Assembly: GCA_963778675.1 (NCBI GenBank)
Contig: CAVZVI010000011.1
Coordinates: 1,302,001-1,366,000 of the forward strand
Length of the DNA: 64,000 nt
Source of the DNA: CAWCDJ01 sp963778675
Lineage (GTDB): Bacteria > Acidobacteriota > Terriglobia > Bryobacterales > Bryobacteraceae
Reading direction: 5' to 3'
Shown one piece after another: positions 15,853-25,825 of the stretch. The first letter of the stretch is position 1, and every line of letters starts with the position of its first letter. Under the pieces are notes generated by a model. The model saw only the letters and a list, made by a program, of their open reading frames with translations, had not been told where the DNA came from and ran no database searches. Both the position numbers and the translations under genes were made by a program.

Positions 15853-18345
15853 ATGCTCCAGTCTGCCTGGGACCGCGTTCGGTACGCGATCCGCGGCTTG
15901 CGCCGCGAACCGGCACTCCTTCTCGCCGCCACCGGCACGCTGGCTCTCGCCATCGGCGCCAACACCACGGTATTCAGTGTCGTCAATACCGTGCTCCTTC
16001 GCCCGCTGCCCTATCCCGGCTCGGAACGCATCTACTGGATCAGCGAGCGTTTTGGGCGCATGGCCACAGTGATCGCGGTGGGCGCCGATTACTACAGCAT
16101 TCGCGAAGAGAATCGCGTGTTCGAGGATGTCGCGGCTTACGATTCCCTCAACGTGAACTGGACCGGTGGCGATACGCCCGAACAGGTGCTGGCCGCGCAG
16201 GTGACGCCTTCCTTCTTCCGCGTCATGGGTACCCGGCCAATGTTGGGCCGCTATCTCGCCTCCGGCGAAGAGGGCTCGGAGGCGCCGCCGGCCGCCGTGC
16301 TGAGCTATCCGTTCTGGCGCGGCCGCCTGGGCAGTGACGCCCATATCGTCGGCAAGACGATTACGATCGATGGCCTCCCCATCAACGTGATTGGCGTCAT
16401 GCCGCAAGGCTTCGACTATCCGCACGGCACGCAACTTTGGCGGCCGCTCGACATGGATGAAGCCGCGCAGCGTCCCCGCCTCACCAGCCGGCCCATGCGC
16501 CTGGTGGAAATCGTGGCACGGCTAAAGCCCGGAATCAGCCAGACGGCGCTCGATACGGAGATGGCTCGTCTGACGCACAATCTGCTTGGCGAGTATCCTC
16601 CGGACTTCAACAACGGTGGCTTCCTCAAAGGCTTCGACGTGGCGGCAGCCCAGTTGCAGCGGCGCATCACCGGTGATCTGCGCCCGGCGCTGCTGGTGCT
16701 CACCGGCGCGGTGGGGTTCGTCCTGCTGATTGCCTGCGTCAATTTGGCCAACCTACTGCTGGCGCGTGCCGGCGGACGGCAGCGCGAACTGGCCGTCCGT
16801 CTCGCGCTAGGCGCCGGCCGCGCCAGCATCGTCCGCCAGTTGCTGCTCGAAAGCCTGCTGCTGGCCGTGCCCGGCGGCGCGGCAGGCGTGGCCATCGCCG
16901 CTGTCGCCGTCGCCGCGTTGAATCGCTACAAACCGCTGCTCCTCGACCGCTACCCCGCCATTTCGCTAGACCTCGCGACGCTGGCCTTCACCTTCGGCCT
17001 GACGCTCCTCACGGCGCTGGTTTTCGGAATCGCCCCGGCGATTTCCTCCTCGGGCGTGCGAATCCTGGAGACACTCAAATCCGCCGGACATACGCAAAGC
17101 GGCAGTCACGGGGCGGCACGCCTGCGCCGTCTTCTGGTGGCAGGCGAACTCGGCATCTCGCTGGTGCTGCTGGTCGGCGCGGGCCTGCTCGCCCGCAGCT
17201 TTCTCAAGCTCTCCCGCCTACCCCTCGGCTTTCCCGCGGACCATCTGGTTTCGCTGCGCGTGAATCTCACGGGCCGGCGTTACGCTTCCGCCGCCGCGCA
17301 GATGAACTTCTACAACGAGGTTCTGCAAGGGATCCGGCGGCTTCCCGCGGTTCGCTCGGCGGCCATCTCCACCGATATCCCACTGTCGGGAGCGCACCCT
17401 TACACCGGCATGATGTTTCAGGTGGAAGGCAGGGCGCCTCTCCCGATGGCGCAGCGGCCGCAGGCGGATGGCGCCATGGTCAGCCCCGATTTCTTCGCCG
17501 CGATGGAGATCCCGTTGCTGGCGGGCCGCATTTTTGATGCGCACGATGCCTACCGCCAAACTCCCCAGGCCATGATCGACCGCGGTTACGATCCTCACGG
17601 GTCGGCCACTGCGATTGTGGTCAACGAAGCGCTTGCCCGCAGGATCTTCCCGGGCGAAGATCCGCTCGGCCGAACGATCGTGAGCGGCCAGAACAACCGC
17701 TCCACGATTGTCGGCGTGGTGGGCAGCATTCGCGGCAACTCTTTAGGTGCGGAGGCGGCGCCGCTGATCTATTCGTGCGCATGCGGAACCGGCAACCGCT
17801 TTCTCAGCAGGATGGCGATCCTCGTCCGCACGAACGGCGACCCTCATTCGGCAATCCGGCCCATCGAAGAGCAGGTCTACGCCGTGGACCGGCAGCAGCC
17901 CGTGTCCGATGCTCTCACGATGGAGGAACGGCTGGACGCCTCGCTCGCTCCGCAGCGCTTCCAACTGCTGCTGGTGGGTACATTCGCCTTCCTCGCGACC
18001 ATGCTGGCCGCGGCCGGGGTCTATGGCGTCATGACCTACCTGGTGACGCGCCGCGGCCGCGAAATCGGCATCCGCATCGCCCTTGGCGCCCGCCCCGAAG
18101 ATGTGCTCCGCCTGATGCTGCGCGAGACCGCCTGGCTTTCCGCAACGGCCGTTCCCGCGGGTCTGGCCGCAGCCTGGGCGCTGACCCGGTACGCCAAATC
18201 GATGCTCTTCGGCATCACCACGCTCGACGCCCCGAGTTTCGCCCTGGCCCCGCTCGTGCTGGTGCTCGCGGTAGTCGCCGCCACCATCGGCCCGGCCCAC
18301 CGGGCTTGCCGCGTCGACCCCATCGCCGCATTACGGGAAGAATAG
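15853..18345 (+). CDS. ADOP-family permease (MacB/FtsX type), first copy
   Basis: 830 residues. N-terminal Acidobacterial-style segment (WDRVRYAIRGLRREPALLLAA), a first membrane helix, a MacB periplasmic core domain, three helices with the FtsX signature LIACVNLANLLLARAGGR, then a second core domain and a final FtsX-like helix set (GREIGIRIALGARPEDVLRL). No ATPase is encoded nearby, as is usual for these 'duplicated orphan permeases'. Substrate unknown; lipid or peptide extrusion is the general guess. AGGAGAGG precedes the ATG. Confidence 0.92.
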   Translation: MLQSAWDRVRYAIRGLRREPALLLAATGTLALAIGANTTVFSVVNTVLLRPLPYPGSERIYWISERFGRMATVIAVGADYYSIREENRVFEDVAAYDSLNVNWTGGDTPEQVLAAQVTPSFFRVMGTRPMLGRYLASGEEGSEAPPAAVLSYPFWRGRLGSDAHIVGKTITIDGLPINVIGVMPQGFDYPHGTQLWRPLDMDEAAQRPRLTSRPMRLVEIVARLKPGISQTALDTEMARLTHNLLGEYPPDFNNGGFLKGFDVAAAQLQRRITGDLRPALLVLTGAVGFVLLIACVNLANLLLARAGGRQRELAVRLALGAGRASIVRQLLLESLLLAVPGGAAGVAIAAVAVAALNRYKPLLLDRYPAISLDLATLAFTFGLTLLTALVFGIAPAISSSGVRILETLKSAGHTQSGSHGAARLRRLLVAGELGISLVLLVGAGLLARSFLKLSRLPLGFPADHLVSLRVNLTGRRYASAAAQMNFYNEVLQGIRRLPAVRSAAISTDIPLSGAHPYTGMMFQVEGRAPLPMAQRPQADGAMVSPDFFAAMEIPLLAGRIFDAHDAYRQTPQAMIDRGYDPHGSATAIVVNEALARRIFPGEDPLGRTIVSGQNNRSTIVGVVGSIRGNSLGAEAAPLIYSCACGTGNRFLSRMAILVRTNGDPHSAIRPIEEQVYAVDRQQPVSDALTMEERLDASLAPQRFQLLLVGTFAFLATMLAAAGVYGVMTYLVTRRGREIGIRIALGARPEDVLRLMLRETAWLSATAVPAGLAAAWALTRYAKSMLFGITTLDAPSFALAPLVLVLAVVAATIGPAHRACRVDPIAALREE

Positions 18346-18460
18346 AGCCGCGCCCCGGACCCTTACCGGTAGCCGTCCACCGCCACGATACCGCTGTCAT
18401 CAATGGACCATGGCCATCAAGGTGGCGCCACAGGCCGGTTTTGCGCTAAAAAGAACTGCA

Positions 18461-19945
18461 ATGGACGCAACCGGTATTATCGACCTTCGCTCCGCGCTGG
18501 AATTCCTCGCCGCCATTCCCGGGCAACTCATCGCCACCCGCGAACCGGTGGACCCGGTGGCGGAACTAGCTGGCGTGTACCGTTATGTGGGCGCCGGAAC
18601 TCCGACCGCACCCCCCACGAAAACCGGCCCCGCCATGCGGTTCGACTGTGTGAAGGGGTACGGCATGCCGGTCGTCGTGGGCGTTCTCGCGAGTCGCGAA
18701 CGCGCCGCGCTTCTGCTCAACAGCCGTGTGGACCGCCTGCCGTTCGACCTGATCGATGCCCTCAATCATCCGCGGCCGCCGGTTTGCGTCGAGCCCGGCC
18801 AGGCACCTTGCCAGGAGGTTGTGATCCGGCCGCCGTTCGACCTTCGCACCCTGATTCCGGCGCCGACCAACACGATCCAGGACGCCGGCCCCTACTTCAA
18901 CCTGGGCCTCGTGCGTGCGCAGGACCCCGAAACCGGAGAAGCGGACGTCACCATTCACCGGCTCTGCGTGCAGGGCTCGGACCTGCTGAGCATCTATTTC
19001 GCGCCGGGCCGCCACATCGACGTATTCCGGCGCAAAGCCGAATCGATGGGCCGGGCACTGCCTGTCTCGATCAGCATGGGGTTGGACCCGGCCGTCTATT
19101 TGGCGGCGTGTTTCGAACCCCCTACAACGCCGCTCGGCCTGGACGAATTGACCATCGCGGGAGGCTTGCGCCGCCGTCCTGTCGAACTGGTGCGCTGCGT
19201 CGCGGTGGAAGGATTCGCAATCGCCAGGGCGGAGATCGTGATCGAGGGCGAGATCGTTCCCGGCGAACGCATCCGGGAAGATGTTCAGACCGACACGGGC
19301 TTCGCCATGCCCGAGTTTCCGGGCTATCTCGGCAAAGCCCAACCCGCACTGCCTGTGATTCGCGTCAAGGCGGTCACGCATCGCAGGAACCCCATCCTGC
19401 AGACCATCATTGGCCCGGGTGAAGAGCACGTGAACCTGACTGGGATTCCCACCGAAGCCAGCATTCTCCAACTGGTGGAGCGCAGCATGCCCGGCCGCCT
19501 GCGAAACATTTACTGCCATTCGGCGGGCGGAGGTAAGTTTCTCGCGATCCTGCAGTTTCGGAAGTTAGAGCCGGGCGACGAAGGGCGGCAGCGCCAGGCA
19601 GCCCTGACCGCTTTCTCGGCGTTCCCTGAGCTCAAGCACGTTGTCCTGGTGGACGAGGACGTGAACATCTTCGACTCGAACGACGTTCTATGGGCGATGA
19701 CCACACGATACCAGGGAGACGTCAGTACCGTGTTCATCCCGGGGGTCCGCTGCCATCCTCTCGATCCGTCTCAGTCCCCGGAATTCAGCCCGTCGATTGC
19801 CGCCGCGGGAATCTCGTGCAAGACCATCTTCGACTGTACCGTGCCCTTCCACTTGAAAAAGCATTTTCGCCGCGCAGAGTTCGTGGAAGTGGATGTTGCG
19901 CGATTTATTCGCGAGGAACAGCCCCTCACTTCGACTGATCGGTAG
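18461..19945 (+). CDS. UbiD-family decarboxylase
   Basis: Prenylated-FMN-dependent (de)carboxylase family, 494 residues from the start chosen here (MDATGIIDLRSALEFL). An in-frame ATG at 18410 would add 17 unlike residues and has no ribosome site. Visible family features are CVKGYGMPVVVGV, the acidic AEIVIEGEIVPGERIREDVQ and the conserved LKHVVLVDEDVNIFD with WAMTTRYQGD. Members decarboxylate 4-hydroxybenzoate-type or other aromatic and acrylic acids; the substrate here is not evident. No ubiX (prenyl-FMN maker) lies in the window, so cofactor must come from elsewhere. Confidence 0.9.
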   Translation: MDATGIIDLRSALEFLAAIPGQLIATREPVDPVAELAGVYRYVGAGTPTAPPTKTGPAMRFDCVKGYGMPVVVGVLASRERAALLLNSRVDRLPFDLIDALNHPRPPVCVEPGQAPCQEVVIRPPFDLRTLIPAPTNTIQDAGPYFNLGLVRAQDPETGEADVTIHRLCVQGSDLLSIYFAPGRHIDVFRRKAESMGRALPVSISMGLDPAVYLAACFEPPTTPLGLDELTIAGGLRRRPVELVRCVAVEGFAIARAEIVIEGEIVPGERIREDVQTDTGFAMPEFPGYLGKAQPALPVIRVKAVTHRRNPILQTIIGPGEEHVNLTGIPTEASILQLVERSMPGRLRNIYCHSAGGGKFLAILQFRKLEPGDEGRQRQAALTAFSAFPELKHVVLVDEDVNIFDSNDVLWAMTTRYQGDVSTVFIPGVRCHPLDPSQSPEFSPSIAAAGISCKTIFDCTVPFHLKKHFRRAEFVEVDVARFIREEQPLTSTDR

Positions 19946-20000
19946 CCCGATCTCACCGCGTCTGGCCCGCAAGGGTTCCCCGCCCGGCGCCTTCGATCTA

Positions 20001-20009
20001 TGACATAAT
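20001..20009 (+). promoter_or_regulatory. Extended -10 promoter of the TPR gene
   Basis: TGACATAAT fits the extended -10 pattern TGnTATAAT with one mismatch. It lies 33 bases before the ATG at 20042 and would give a leader of about 26 bases. No -35 box is seen, as is normal for extended -10 promoters. Confidence 0.4.
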
Positions 20010-20041
20010 TAGGCAACCTCAGTTACCGGAGGGGCACGAGA

Positions 20042-21253
20042 ATGAAGAGTTCGGCGCGGTTTCTTCTCCTCGGAGCAACCGCGGTCCTTCACATCGCAGC
20101 CCAGGTCAGCGGGGGCGCGACGCCGACCACCGGCGGCGGTGGACAAGCCGGCGGCCAGGCGAACCTCGGTCTGGGCTCGGGCGGGGGGATCAGGTCCGAT
20201 ACTTCGCGGCCCATCTATATTACGGGCAAGGTTGTCATGCAGGACGGTTCGGAGGTCCTGCCGAACATCACCATCCAGAGAGTCTGTAGCGGGATCTCCA
20301 AAACGGTGGCCTATACCGACTCCCAGGGGCGTTTCAGCTTTCAATGGAATGACCGCAATCGAATCGTCGCCGACGCTGCCGACGCCGGCTCCGGTTCCAA
20401 CCGGAACGGCGATTCCGGCGGATTCGGCAGCGCTCAATCGGCCGGCGGCGGCAATGCCCTGGCTACCGACCCCTTCGGCAGCCGTATGATGAATTGCGAA
20501 TTGCGGGCGAGTTTGGCGGGCTTTACCTCCGACACCGTCAAGCTGTTCAACCACGGGGCTGCCGATACGCCTGATATTGGTATCATCGTTCTCAATCGAA
20601 TAGCGGGCATCGAAGGGTCGTCCATCAGCATCACCTCGATGCTGGCGCCGAAAAACGCCAGGCGGGCTTATGAGCACGGCCTGCAAGCTCTGTTGAAGAA
20701 CAAACCCGGCGATGCCTCGAAGGATTTCGAGAAGGCGGTTGCCGTCTATCCCCAATACGCCGACGCCTGGGTGGAACTGGGGAAAGTGCGTCTCCAGCAG
20801 CACGCCATTGCGCCGGCTCGCACCGCTCTGAAGAACGCCATGAAATCCGATCCGAAACTGGTGGCGCCGTACATGGAACTCGGTCTGCTCGCCGCGAAGG
20901 ATGCGAACTGGCAGGAGTCCGCCAGATACCTGGACCGTGCCGTCGAACTGGATCCCGTGGACTTTCCGCAGGCCTCGTACGCCGATGCGGTCGCCAACTA
21001 CAACCTCAAGCGATACGATGCGGCCGAGAAGAGTGCGCGCGTGGCGGTCAGGCTGGACCCGCGGCACGCCAACCCGCGATCAGTTTATTTGCTGGGGCTG
21101 GTGCTTGCCGAAAAGCAGGATTTCGCAGGGGCAGTCGCGGAGTTGAATGCCTACATGACCCTCGCGCCGAATGCGCCGGACCGGGCTCAGGTGCAGGAAC
21201 AGCTCGGACAGATCAGGAAGCTGATGGGCGGCAGGCTGAAGCCGGTCAACTGA
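20042..21253 (+). CDS. Secreted carboxypeptidase-regulatory-like and TPR protein
   Basis: 403 residues. Signal peptide to about residue 21, a Gly-rich linker, a beta-sandwich segment about 57-110 (ITGKVVMQDGSEVLPNITI ... YTDSQGRFSFQW) like carboxypeptidase regulatory domains, a second Gly/Asn-rich linker, then TPR repeats from about 215 to 395 (YEHGLQALLKNKPGDASKDF is the first helix pair). Probably periplasmic or surface protein-protein scaffold. GGAGGGG lies ahead of the ATG. Function not recognised; this domain pair is common in Acidobacteriota. Confidence 0.8.
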   Translation: MKSSARFLLLGATAVLHIAAQVSGGATPTTGGGGQAGGQANLGLGSGGGIRSDTSRPIYITGKVVMQDGSEVLPNITIQRVCSGISKTVAYTDSQGRFSFQWNDRNRIVADAADAGSGSNRNGDSGGFGSAQSAGGGNALATDPFGSRMMNCELRASLAGFTSDTVKLFNHGAADTPDIGIIVLNRIAGIEGSSISITSMLAPKNARRAYEHGLQALLKNKPGDASKDFEKAVAVYPQYADAWVELGKVRLQQHAIAPARTALKNAMKSDPKLVAPYMELGLLAAKDANWQESARYLDRAVELDPVDFPQASYADAVANYNLKRYDAAEKSARVAVRLDPRHANPRSVYLLGLVLAEKQDFAGAVAELNAYMTLAPNAPDRAQVQEQLGQIRKLMGGRLKPVN

Positions 21254-21263
21254 AACGGATCGG

Positions 21264-22133
21264 CTATGAGGATACCGTGCGAATCAGCGTCCTCAGATCC
21301 TTGAGGAGGCGCGGCACGTCCGTGGAGGCGTCGTTCTCCTCATATTCGAGCCCGACGTATCCTTTGTATCCGGATGTCCCGATCATCGTGAGCAGCCGCT
21401 TCCAGTCGGCCTTTTCCTTTTTGCCATCCTCACCCGCGATCTCGGTCTTGAGGTGAATGCTGGTGGCGTAGGGGAGCATCGAGGCGAACTGCGTATATCC
21501 GTTCCCGCGCAGGTTCCCGGAATCCGCATTGATGCCCGCCCAAGGGGACGCGGTTTGCTTCACGATCTCGATGGTCGGGCCCGCAGCCGTCGTGAGTCCG
21601 CCATCGTCTTCGACTCCGAGCGTAATTCCGCGGCTGCCCGCATATTCCGCGCCGCGCTTCAGCACCTCTACGGCCCAGGCGATGGCCTGTGGCTCGCTGG
21701 CGCCGCGCGGGACCTGCCCGCCGAACACACGGACATGGCTGGCGCCGAGCCGGTCAGCCACATCCACCCATTTCTTGATGTTTTCGTACTGGGCAAGCTG
21801 CAGTTCCGCGGTGGGCTGGCACAACGACACGCGAACGCCGGCGTTATAGATCTGGACGCCGTTTTTGAATGCCGCCTTGCGAAGCGAGGCCAGGTACTCG
21901 TTGGAGGTGTCCGGGAACCAGTAAACGGTGCAGTCCAACCCGTCGATCCCCCAGTCCCCCAGCATGCGGATCAGTTCCGCGTAGTTCAAAGACCTGGCGG
22001 CAAGTTCCTTGCGGTACGAGTATGCGACCAGGCCGGAGCGAAGATGGAACGGCGGGGCGGATTCGGCACGAAGGAACGCCGCGGCCGGAAGTGCTGCGGC
22101 GGTTCGAAGAAGTTGGCGGCGATTCATGGGCAT
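21264..22133 (-). CDS. Tat-exported sugar phosphate isomerase/epimerase-like protein
   Basis: About 289 residues of the xylose isomerase-like TIM-barrel family. The N-terminus MPMNRRQLLRTAAALPAAA is a twin-arginine signal, so the enzyme is exported folded. Metal-ligand-type segments are visible: GLDCTVYWFP, SHVRVFGG, LGVEDDGG and VGLEYEEND. I prefer the ATG at 22133; the one at 22157 adds eight unlike residues. It converges on the TPR gene with ten bases between stops. An exported sugar isomerase/epimerase or keto-sugar processing role is likely, the substrate unknown. Confidence 0.8.
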   Translation of the reverse strand: MPMNRRQLLRTAAALPAAAFLRAESAPPFHLRSGLVAYSYRKELAARSLNYAELIRMLGDWGIDGLDCTVYWFPDTSNEYLASLRKAAFKNGVQIYNAGVRVSLCQPTAELQLAQYENIKKWVDVADRLGASHVRVFGGQVPRGASEPQAIAWAVEVLKRGAEYAGSRGITLGVEDDGGLTTAAGPTIEIVKQTASPWAGINADSGNLRGNGYTQFASMLPYATSIHLKTEIAGEDGKKEKADWKRLLTMIGTSGYKGYVGLEYEENDASTDVPRLLKDLRTLIRTVSS

Positions 22134-22161
22134 ATTCACTTCTACCACGTCCGCCAAACCA

Positions 22162-22932
22162 TTATCGCGCTGTCCACCCGCCGTCGATCATCAGTGTCTG
22201 CCCGGTGATCAGCGATGCGGCCGGGGACGCCAGGAACACCACCGCACCCGCCACATCCATCGGCTCGCCGATCCTGTGGAGCGCCGCGATCCGCTCGAGT
22301 ACGTCCGCGCGGAACGCCGGATCACCGAGACACTCGCTCGTGCCGGGTGTTCGGATGAAGGTCGGAGCGACAGCGTTTACCGTGATGTTGTGTGCGCCCC
22401 ATTCGACCGCGAGGCACTTGGTCATGTGAGCGATCGCTGCTTTCGTCATGCAGTAGACCGACTCCGTCGGAAGCGCGACAAAACCCGCCTGGGAACTGAG
22501 ATTGACGATCCGGCCATACTTCTGCCCGATCATGAATCGTCCGGCAGCCTGGCTCGCGAAAAACGTTCCCTTGACGTTCACGGCCATCGTGAGATCGTAA
22601 TCCTCGACACGGACGTTTTCGGCGAGATTGCCCGGCGCGATGCCGGCATTGTTCACAAGGACGTCGAGGCGTCCGAAATGCGCAACGGCGTCACGGACGG
22701 CCCTCTGAACCTGATCGACATCGGCCATGTCCATCTGCAGAGGCATGGCGCGGCGGCCCATCGCCCGGATTTCCGCGAGCACTCCCGCGTCCGCGTTGCG
22801 GTCCCGCAGACCCAGGGCGACGTGCGCCCCGGCGTGGGCCAGCGCCAGGGAGATCGCGCGGCCGAGGCCGCGCGCCGCACCAGTCACGAGGGCGATCTGG
22901 TTCGTAAGGTCGAAACTCGGAAAGGGATCCAT
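22162..22932 (-). CDS. Short-chain dehydrogenase/reductase
   Basis: 256 residues from MDPFPSFDLTNQI. NAD(P)-binding TGAARGLG near residue 15, NNAG, catalytic Ser and Tyr-x3-Lys in SSQAGFVALPTESVYCMTK, and the C-terminal ITGQTLMIDGGW. Classical SDR of the FabG/gluconate-5-dehydrogenase type; substrate not defined. A longer in-frame opening to 23016 would run into nagB and is not needed for the fold. It follows nagB closely and may be cotranscribed with it. Confidence 0.85.
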   Translation of the reverse strand: MDPFPSFDLTNQIALVTGAARGLGRAISLALAHAGAHVALGLRDRNADAGVLAEIRAMGRRAMPLQMDMADVDQVQRAVRDAVAHFGRLDVLVNNAGIAPGNLAENVRVEDYDLTMAVNVKGTFFASQAAGRFMIGQKYGRIVNLSSQAGFVALPTESVYCMTKAAIAHMTKCLAVEWGAHNITVNAVAPTFIRTPGTSECLGDPAFRADVLERIAALHRIGEPMDVAGAVVFLASPAASLITGQTLMIDGGWTAR

Positions 22933-22984
22933 CCCGTCCAGGATACGCCCTCCTCGAGGCCGTTTCGTCTGGGTGCAAGGTCTT

Positions 22985-23761
22985 TCAGGAGTTGAGCAGT
23001 GAGGCGGAATCGACATCCAGAAACAGTTGTGCGCTTGGATGGGTTCGCAAGATCGATGCGGGGCAGGCTGTCGAGATAGGACCTTCGATCGTCCCCTTGA
23101 CGGCTTCGGCCTTCCGGAGATCCGGTACGCAGCAGATGAGGTTCGAAATACCGAGTATCGCCGGGCACGTCAGCGTGAGGGCACGCTCGGGGACGCCGGA
23201 GAGCTCGCGGAAGTGGCCCTCCCCAACCTGCTGCCGGCGGCAGTCGTCATCGAGGTGCACGACTCTTACCGGCTTGGGGTCCGCGAAATCCGCCTCGTGC
23301 GGGTCATTGAAAGCGATGTGACCATTTTCGCCTATTCCGACGAATCCCAAATCAATTCTCCGGCCACTCATCAACGCGGCATAACGGCGGCATTCCGCCT
23401 GGGTATCGGCCGCGTCTCCGGCGAGGTAGTGCGCGGCCGCGAGCGGGACCCGTTCGGCCAGATTCTTCCTGACCCAGAGGCGGAAGCTGGCGGGATGTGC
23501 AGCCGCAATCCCCGAATATTCGTCCAGGTGGAATGCCTCGATCCTGTTCCAGTCGATACCAGGTTCCGTAACGAGGGCGTCGATGAATTGCAGTTGCGAA
23601 TTGCCGGTGCTGATTGCAATCCGCACAGATCCGTTCTGTGCGATCGTGTCGCGCAGGATTTCAGCGGCGGCATCCGCTGCTGCTTCCGATGCCATGCGGC
23701 TCGACAGGAACACCTTCACCCGGAGGGTACCCGCAGAGAAGGCTCGCAGAGGTTCGTACAT
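22985..23761 (-). CDS. nagB: Glucosamine-6-phosphate deaminase
   Basis: Converts glucosamine-6-phosphate to fructose-6-phosphate and ammonia. 258 residues from the ATG at 23761, which has GGAG five bases upstream. Family motifs: ISTGNSQLQFIDAL, FHLDEYSG with the catalytic Asp, and GIGENGHIAFNDP. The C-terminus lacks the long allosteric tail. With the SDR, the exported sugar isomerase and the S9 peptidase nearby it suggests recycling of amino sugars or peptidoglycan fragments, but no nagA or kinase is present. Confidence 0.9.
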   Translation of the reverse strand: MYEPLRAFSAGTLRVKVFLSSRMASEAAADAAAEILRDTIAQNGSVRIAISTGNSQLQFIDALVTEPGIDWNRIEAFHLDEYSGIAAAHPASFRLWVRKNLAERVPLAAAHYLAGDAADTQAECRRYAALMSGRRIDLGFVGIGENGHIAFNDPHEADFADPKPVRVVHLDDDCRRQQVGEGHFRELSGVPERALTLTCPAILGISNLICCVPDLRKAEAVKGTIEGPISTACPASILRTHPSAQLFLDVDSASLLNS

Positions 23762-23794
23762 AAGGCTCCGGCGGATTCGCAACCAGCGCTGCCG

Positions 23795-25735
23795 CTATTT
23801 CAGGTTTTCATTGAACCACTGGATCATGCGCAGCAGCACGTCCTTCTGGTGAGCCGGGTTGTGGAACGCGTGGCCTTCGTTGCGGTAGACGACCATCTCC
23901 GTCTTCACACCCACCGCCTTCAATCCGCGCCAGAATTCATACGACTGCGGCGCCGGGCATTCCCCGTCGCGATCTCCCACCACCACCAGCGTCGGCGTCT
24001 TCGCGTTCTTGATGAAGTCGATCGCCGACATCTTCGCATAGACCGCCGGATCGTCGTAGACCGACGCCCCGAAATAGGGAATCATCCAGGTGTCGATGGC
24101 GTTCTCGCCATAGTAGCTCTTCCAGTCCGAGATACCCGCGCCGGCCACAGCAGCGCGGAAGCGATTCGTCTGGGTTACGGCAAACATGGTCATGAATCCG
24201 CCGTAACTCCAACCCGTGATGCCGACACGCTGCGGGTCTACGGGCGCAGTGCGAATGGCTTCCTCCACTCCGGCCAGAATGTCGCGCAGGTCGCCGCCGC
24301 CGAAATCGCGAACGTTCGCGAGAGTGAACTTCTCACCCTGCCCATAGCTGCCGCGCGGGTTCGGCATCAACACGAAGTAGCCTTGTTGGGAGAGCAGCGC
24401 CGGATTGTAACCCGGCCTGGGCCAGGCGGGCTTCACCGAAGAGGCCGGGCCGCCATGCACGGCCACCACCATGGGGTATTTGCGGTTGGGATCGAAATGA
24501 CCCGGGTAGAGCAGCCAGCCTTGTATGTGGAAGCCGTCATTGGTCCAGTGGAGGCTCCTGGCTTCGCCCCACTGCGGCCTGCGCAGGCGATTCTCATGGG
24601 TTACAGGCTTCCAGTCTCCGATGCGGCCGGCCCAGACTTCCGGCGGTTTTTGGAAGGAGTGGCGAATCACGGCGGTCGCCGATCCGTCGGCGGTCATCGA
24701 AATTCCCGAGTCCTCGAACGGAGGGTTGAGGCTTTCGTCACCTTGCCACAGGCGTTCGGTCAGGCCGGCGGCGACGTCGATCTGCGAGATGGCGCTTCCG
24801 CCGTCGAAGTGCTCGGTGAAGTAGAGCTTCGCCGATTTCCGGGGCCAGCAGATGCTACTGGCCGAGGACGCCATGCCGGGTGTGAGATCGCGCACGGCGC
24901 CGCCTTCGGCGCGGATCAGGAAGACGTCCCCGCCAGTTGACCCTTCATCGCTCATCAGCCCGCCGATGAACACGATCGATTTTCCGTCCGGCGACCAGCG
25001 TGGCATGGCCAACTGCCGGTTGGCCGGCGGCTTATAGATCGATTGCATGGAGCCGGTCGCGACGGAGATGGTGTAGAGCCGGGCGATCCACCAGTTGGCG
25101 TCGCCGTCGCCTGGTGCCGCGGTGGCGGCCATGCTGCCGCCATCGGGAGACCAGTCGTATTCATACACGTACATGTCTTTCGGGGAAAGCGGCCGGACAG
25201 CGCCAGTCGTTGTATCGACGAGTGCCACCCGCTGCTCGAAGATTTGCGATTGGAGCACGCCCGATTCGGGCGGCACCGGATCGAGCGGGCCCGCGGAGTG
25301 CGGCAGGTTCTCCGTGAAAAGGATTGCGATCTGCCTGCCATCGGGAGACCATCTCGGCTCGGCAAGCAGACCTTTCAGATGCGTCAACTGCCGCGCCGGA
25401 CCTCCGGCGGCAGGCGCCAGGTAGAGTTGCAGTTGTTCCTTCTTTTCGTGGTCGGAAAGAAATGCGAGCTGCTTGCCGTCGGGAGACCAGGCGAGGGAGT
25501 GTTCATCGCACCCGGTCTTGCCGTCTCCTGCCGAAACCCGCGTGCGCGGCGCGATGTAGATCGCCGATTGGCCCGGCAATCCCAAAGCTTCGACATAGGC
25601 CACGTGGGACCCGTCCGGAGCAATGGCGGTTTCGAGGAAGCGGTGGGTGGCGGCGATTTCGTTCAGAGCCGGTTCCACGGGAACCAGTGTCTGCGCCTGG
25701 GAGGCGACCGCGAAGAGGAGAAACGCGAGTTTCAT
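23795..25735 (-). CDS. Secreted S9 family (prolyl oligopeptidase-type) peptidase
   Basis: 646 residues. A short signal peptide (MKLAFLLFAVASQAQ) precedes a seven-bladed beta-propeller built from WSPDGK-type repeats (for example at about 84, 129, 198 and 250) and a C-terminal alpha/beta-hydrolase. Catalytic triad: Ser in GWSYGGFMT, Asp in GDRDGECP and His in NEGHAFHN. Likely a periplasmic dipeptidyl or acylaminoacyl peptidase. Transcribed towards nagB with a 33-base gap. Confidence 0.92.
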   Translation of the reverse strand: MKLAFLLFAVASQAQTLVPVEPALNEIAATHRFLETAIAPDGSHVAYVEALGLPGQSAIYIAPRTRVSAGDGKTGCDEHSLAWSPDGKQLAFLSDHEKKEQLQLYLAPAAGGPARQLTHLKGLLAEPRWSPDGRQIAILFTENLPHSAGPLDPVPPESGVLQSQIFEQRVALVDTTTGAVRPLSPKDMYVYEYDWSPDGGSMAATAAPGDGDANWWIARLYTISVATGSMQSIYKPPANRQLAMPRWSPDGKSIVFIGGLMSDEGSTGGDVFLIRAEGGAVRDLTPGMASSASSICWPRKSAKLYFTEHFDGGSAISQIDVAAGLTERLWQGDESLNPPFEDSGISMTADGSATAVIRHSFQKPPEVWAGRIGDWKPVTHENRLRRPQWGEARSLHWTNDGFHIQGWLLYPGHFDPNRKYPMVVAVHGGPASSVKPAWPRPGYNPALLSQQGYFVLMPNPRGSYGQGEKFTLANVRDFGGGDLRDILAGVEEAIRTAPVDPQRVGITGWSYGGFMTMFAVTQTNRFRAAVAGAGISDWKSYYGENAIDTWMIPYFGASVYDDPAVYAKMSAIDFIKNAKTPTLVVVGDRDGECPAPQSYEFWRGLKAVGVKTEMVVYRNEGHAFHNPAHQKDVLLRMIQWFNENLK

Positions 25736-25825
25736 ACTTAAACTGTGAGCTTAGCAAACGCGCCTAGCCGTGCTCTCGGCCGCAGCCGCCGGAGGCTCGA
25801 CAGACTGCGCTCCTGAGATCCGGGC

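Noticed and set aside
23027..24940. A 637-codon open frame on the plus strand
   Set aside because: Antisense to nagB and the S9 peptidase, both of which have intact catalytic motifs.
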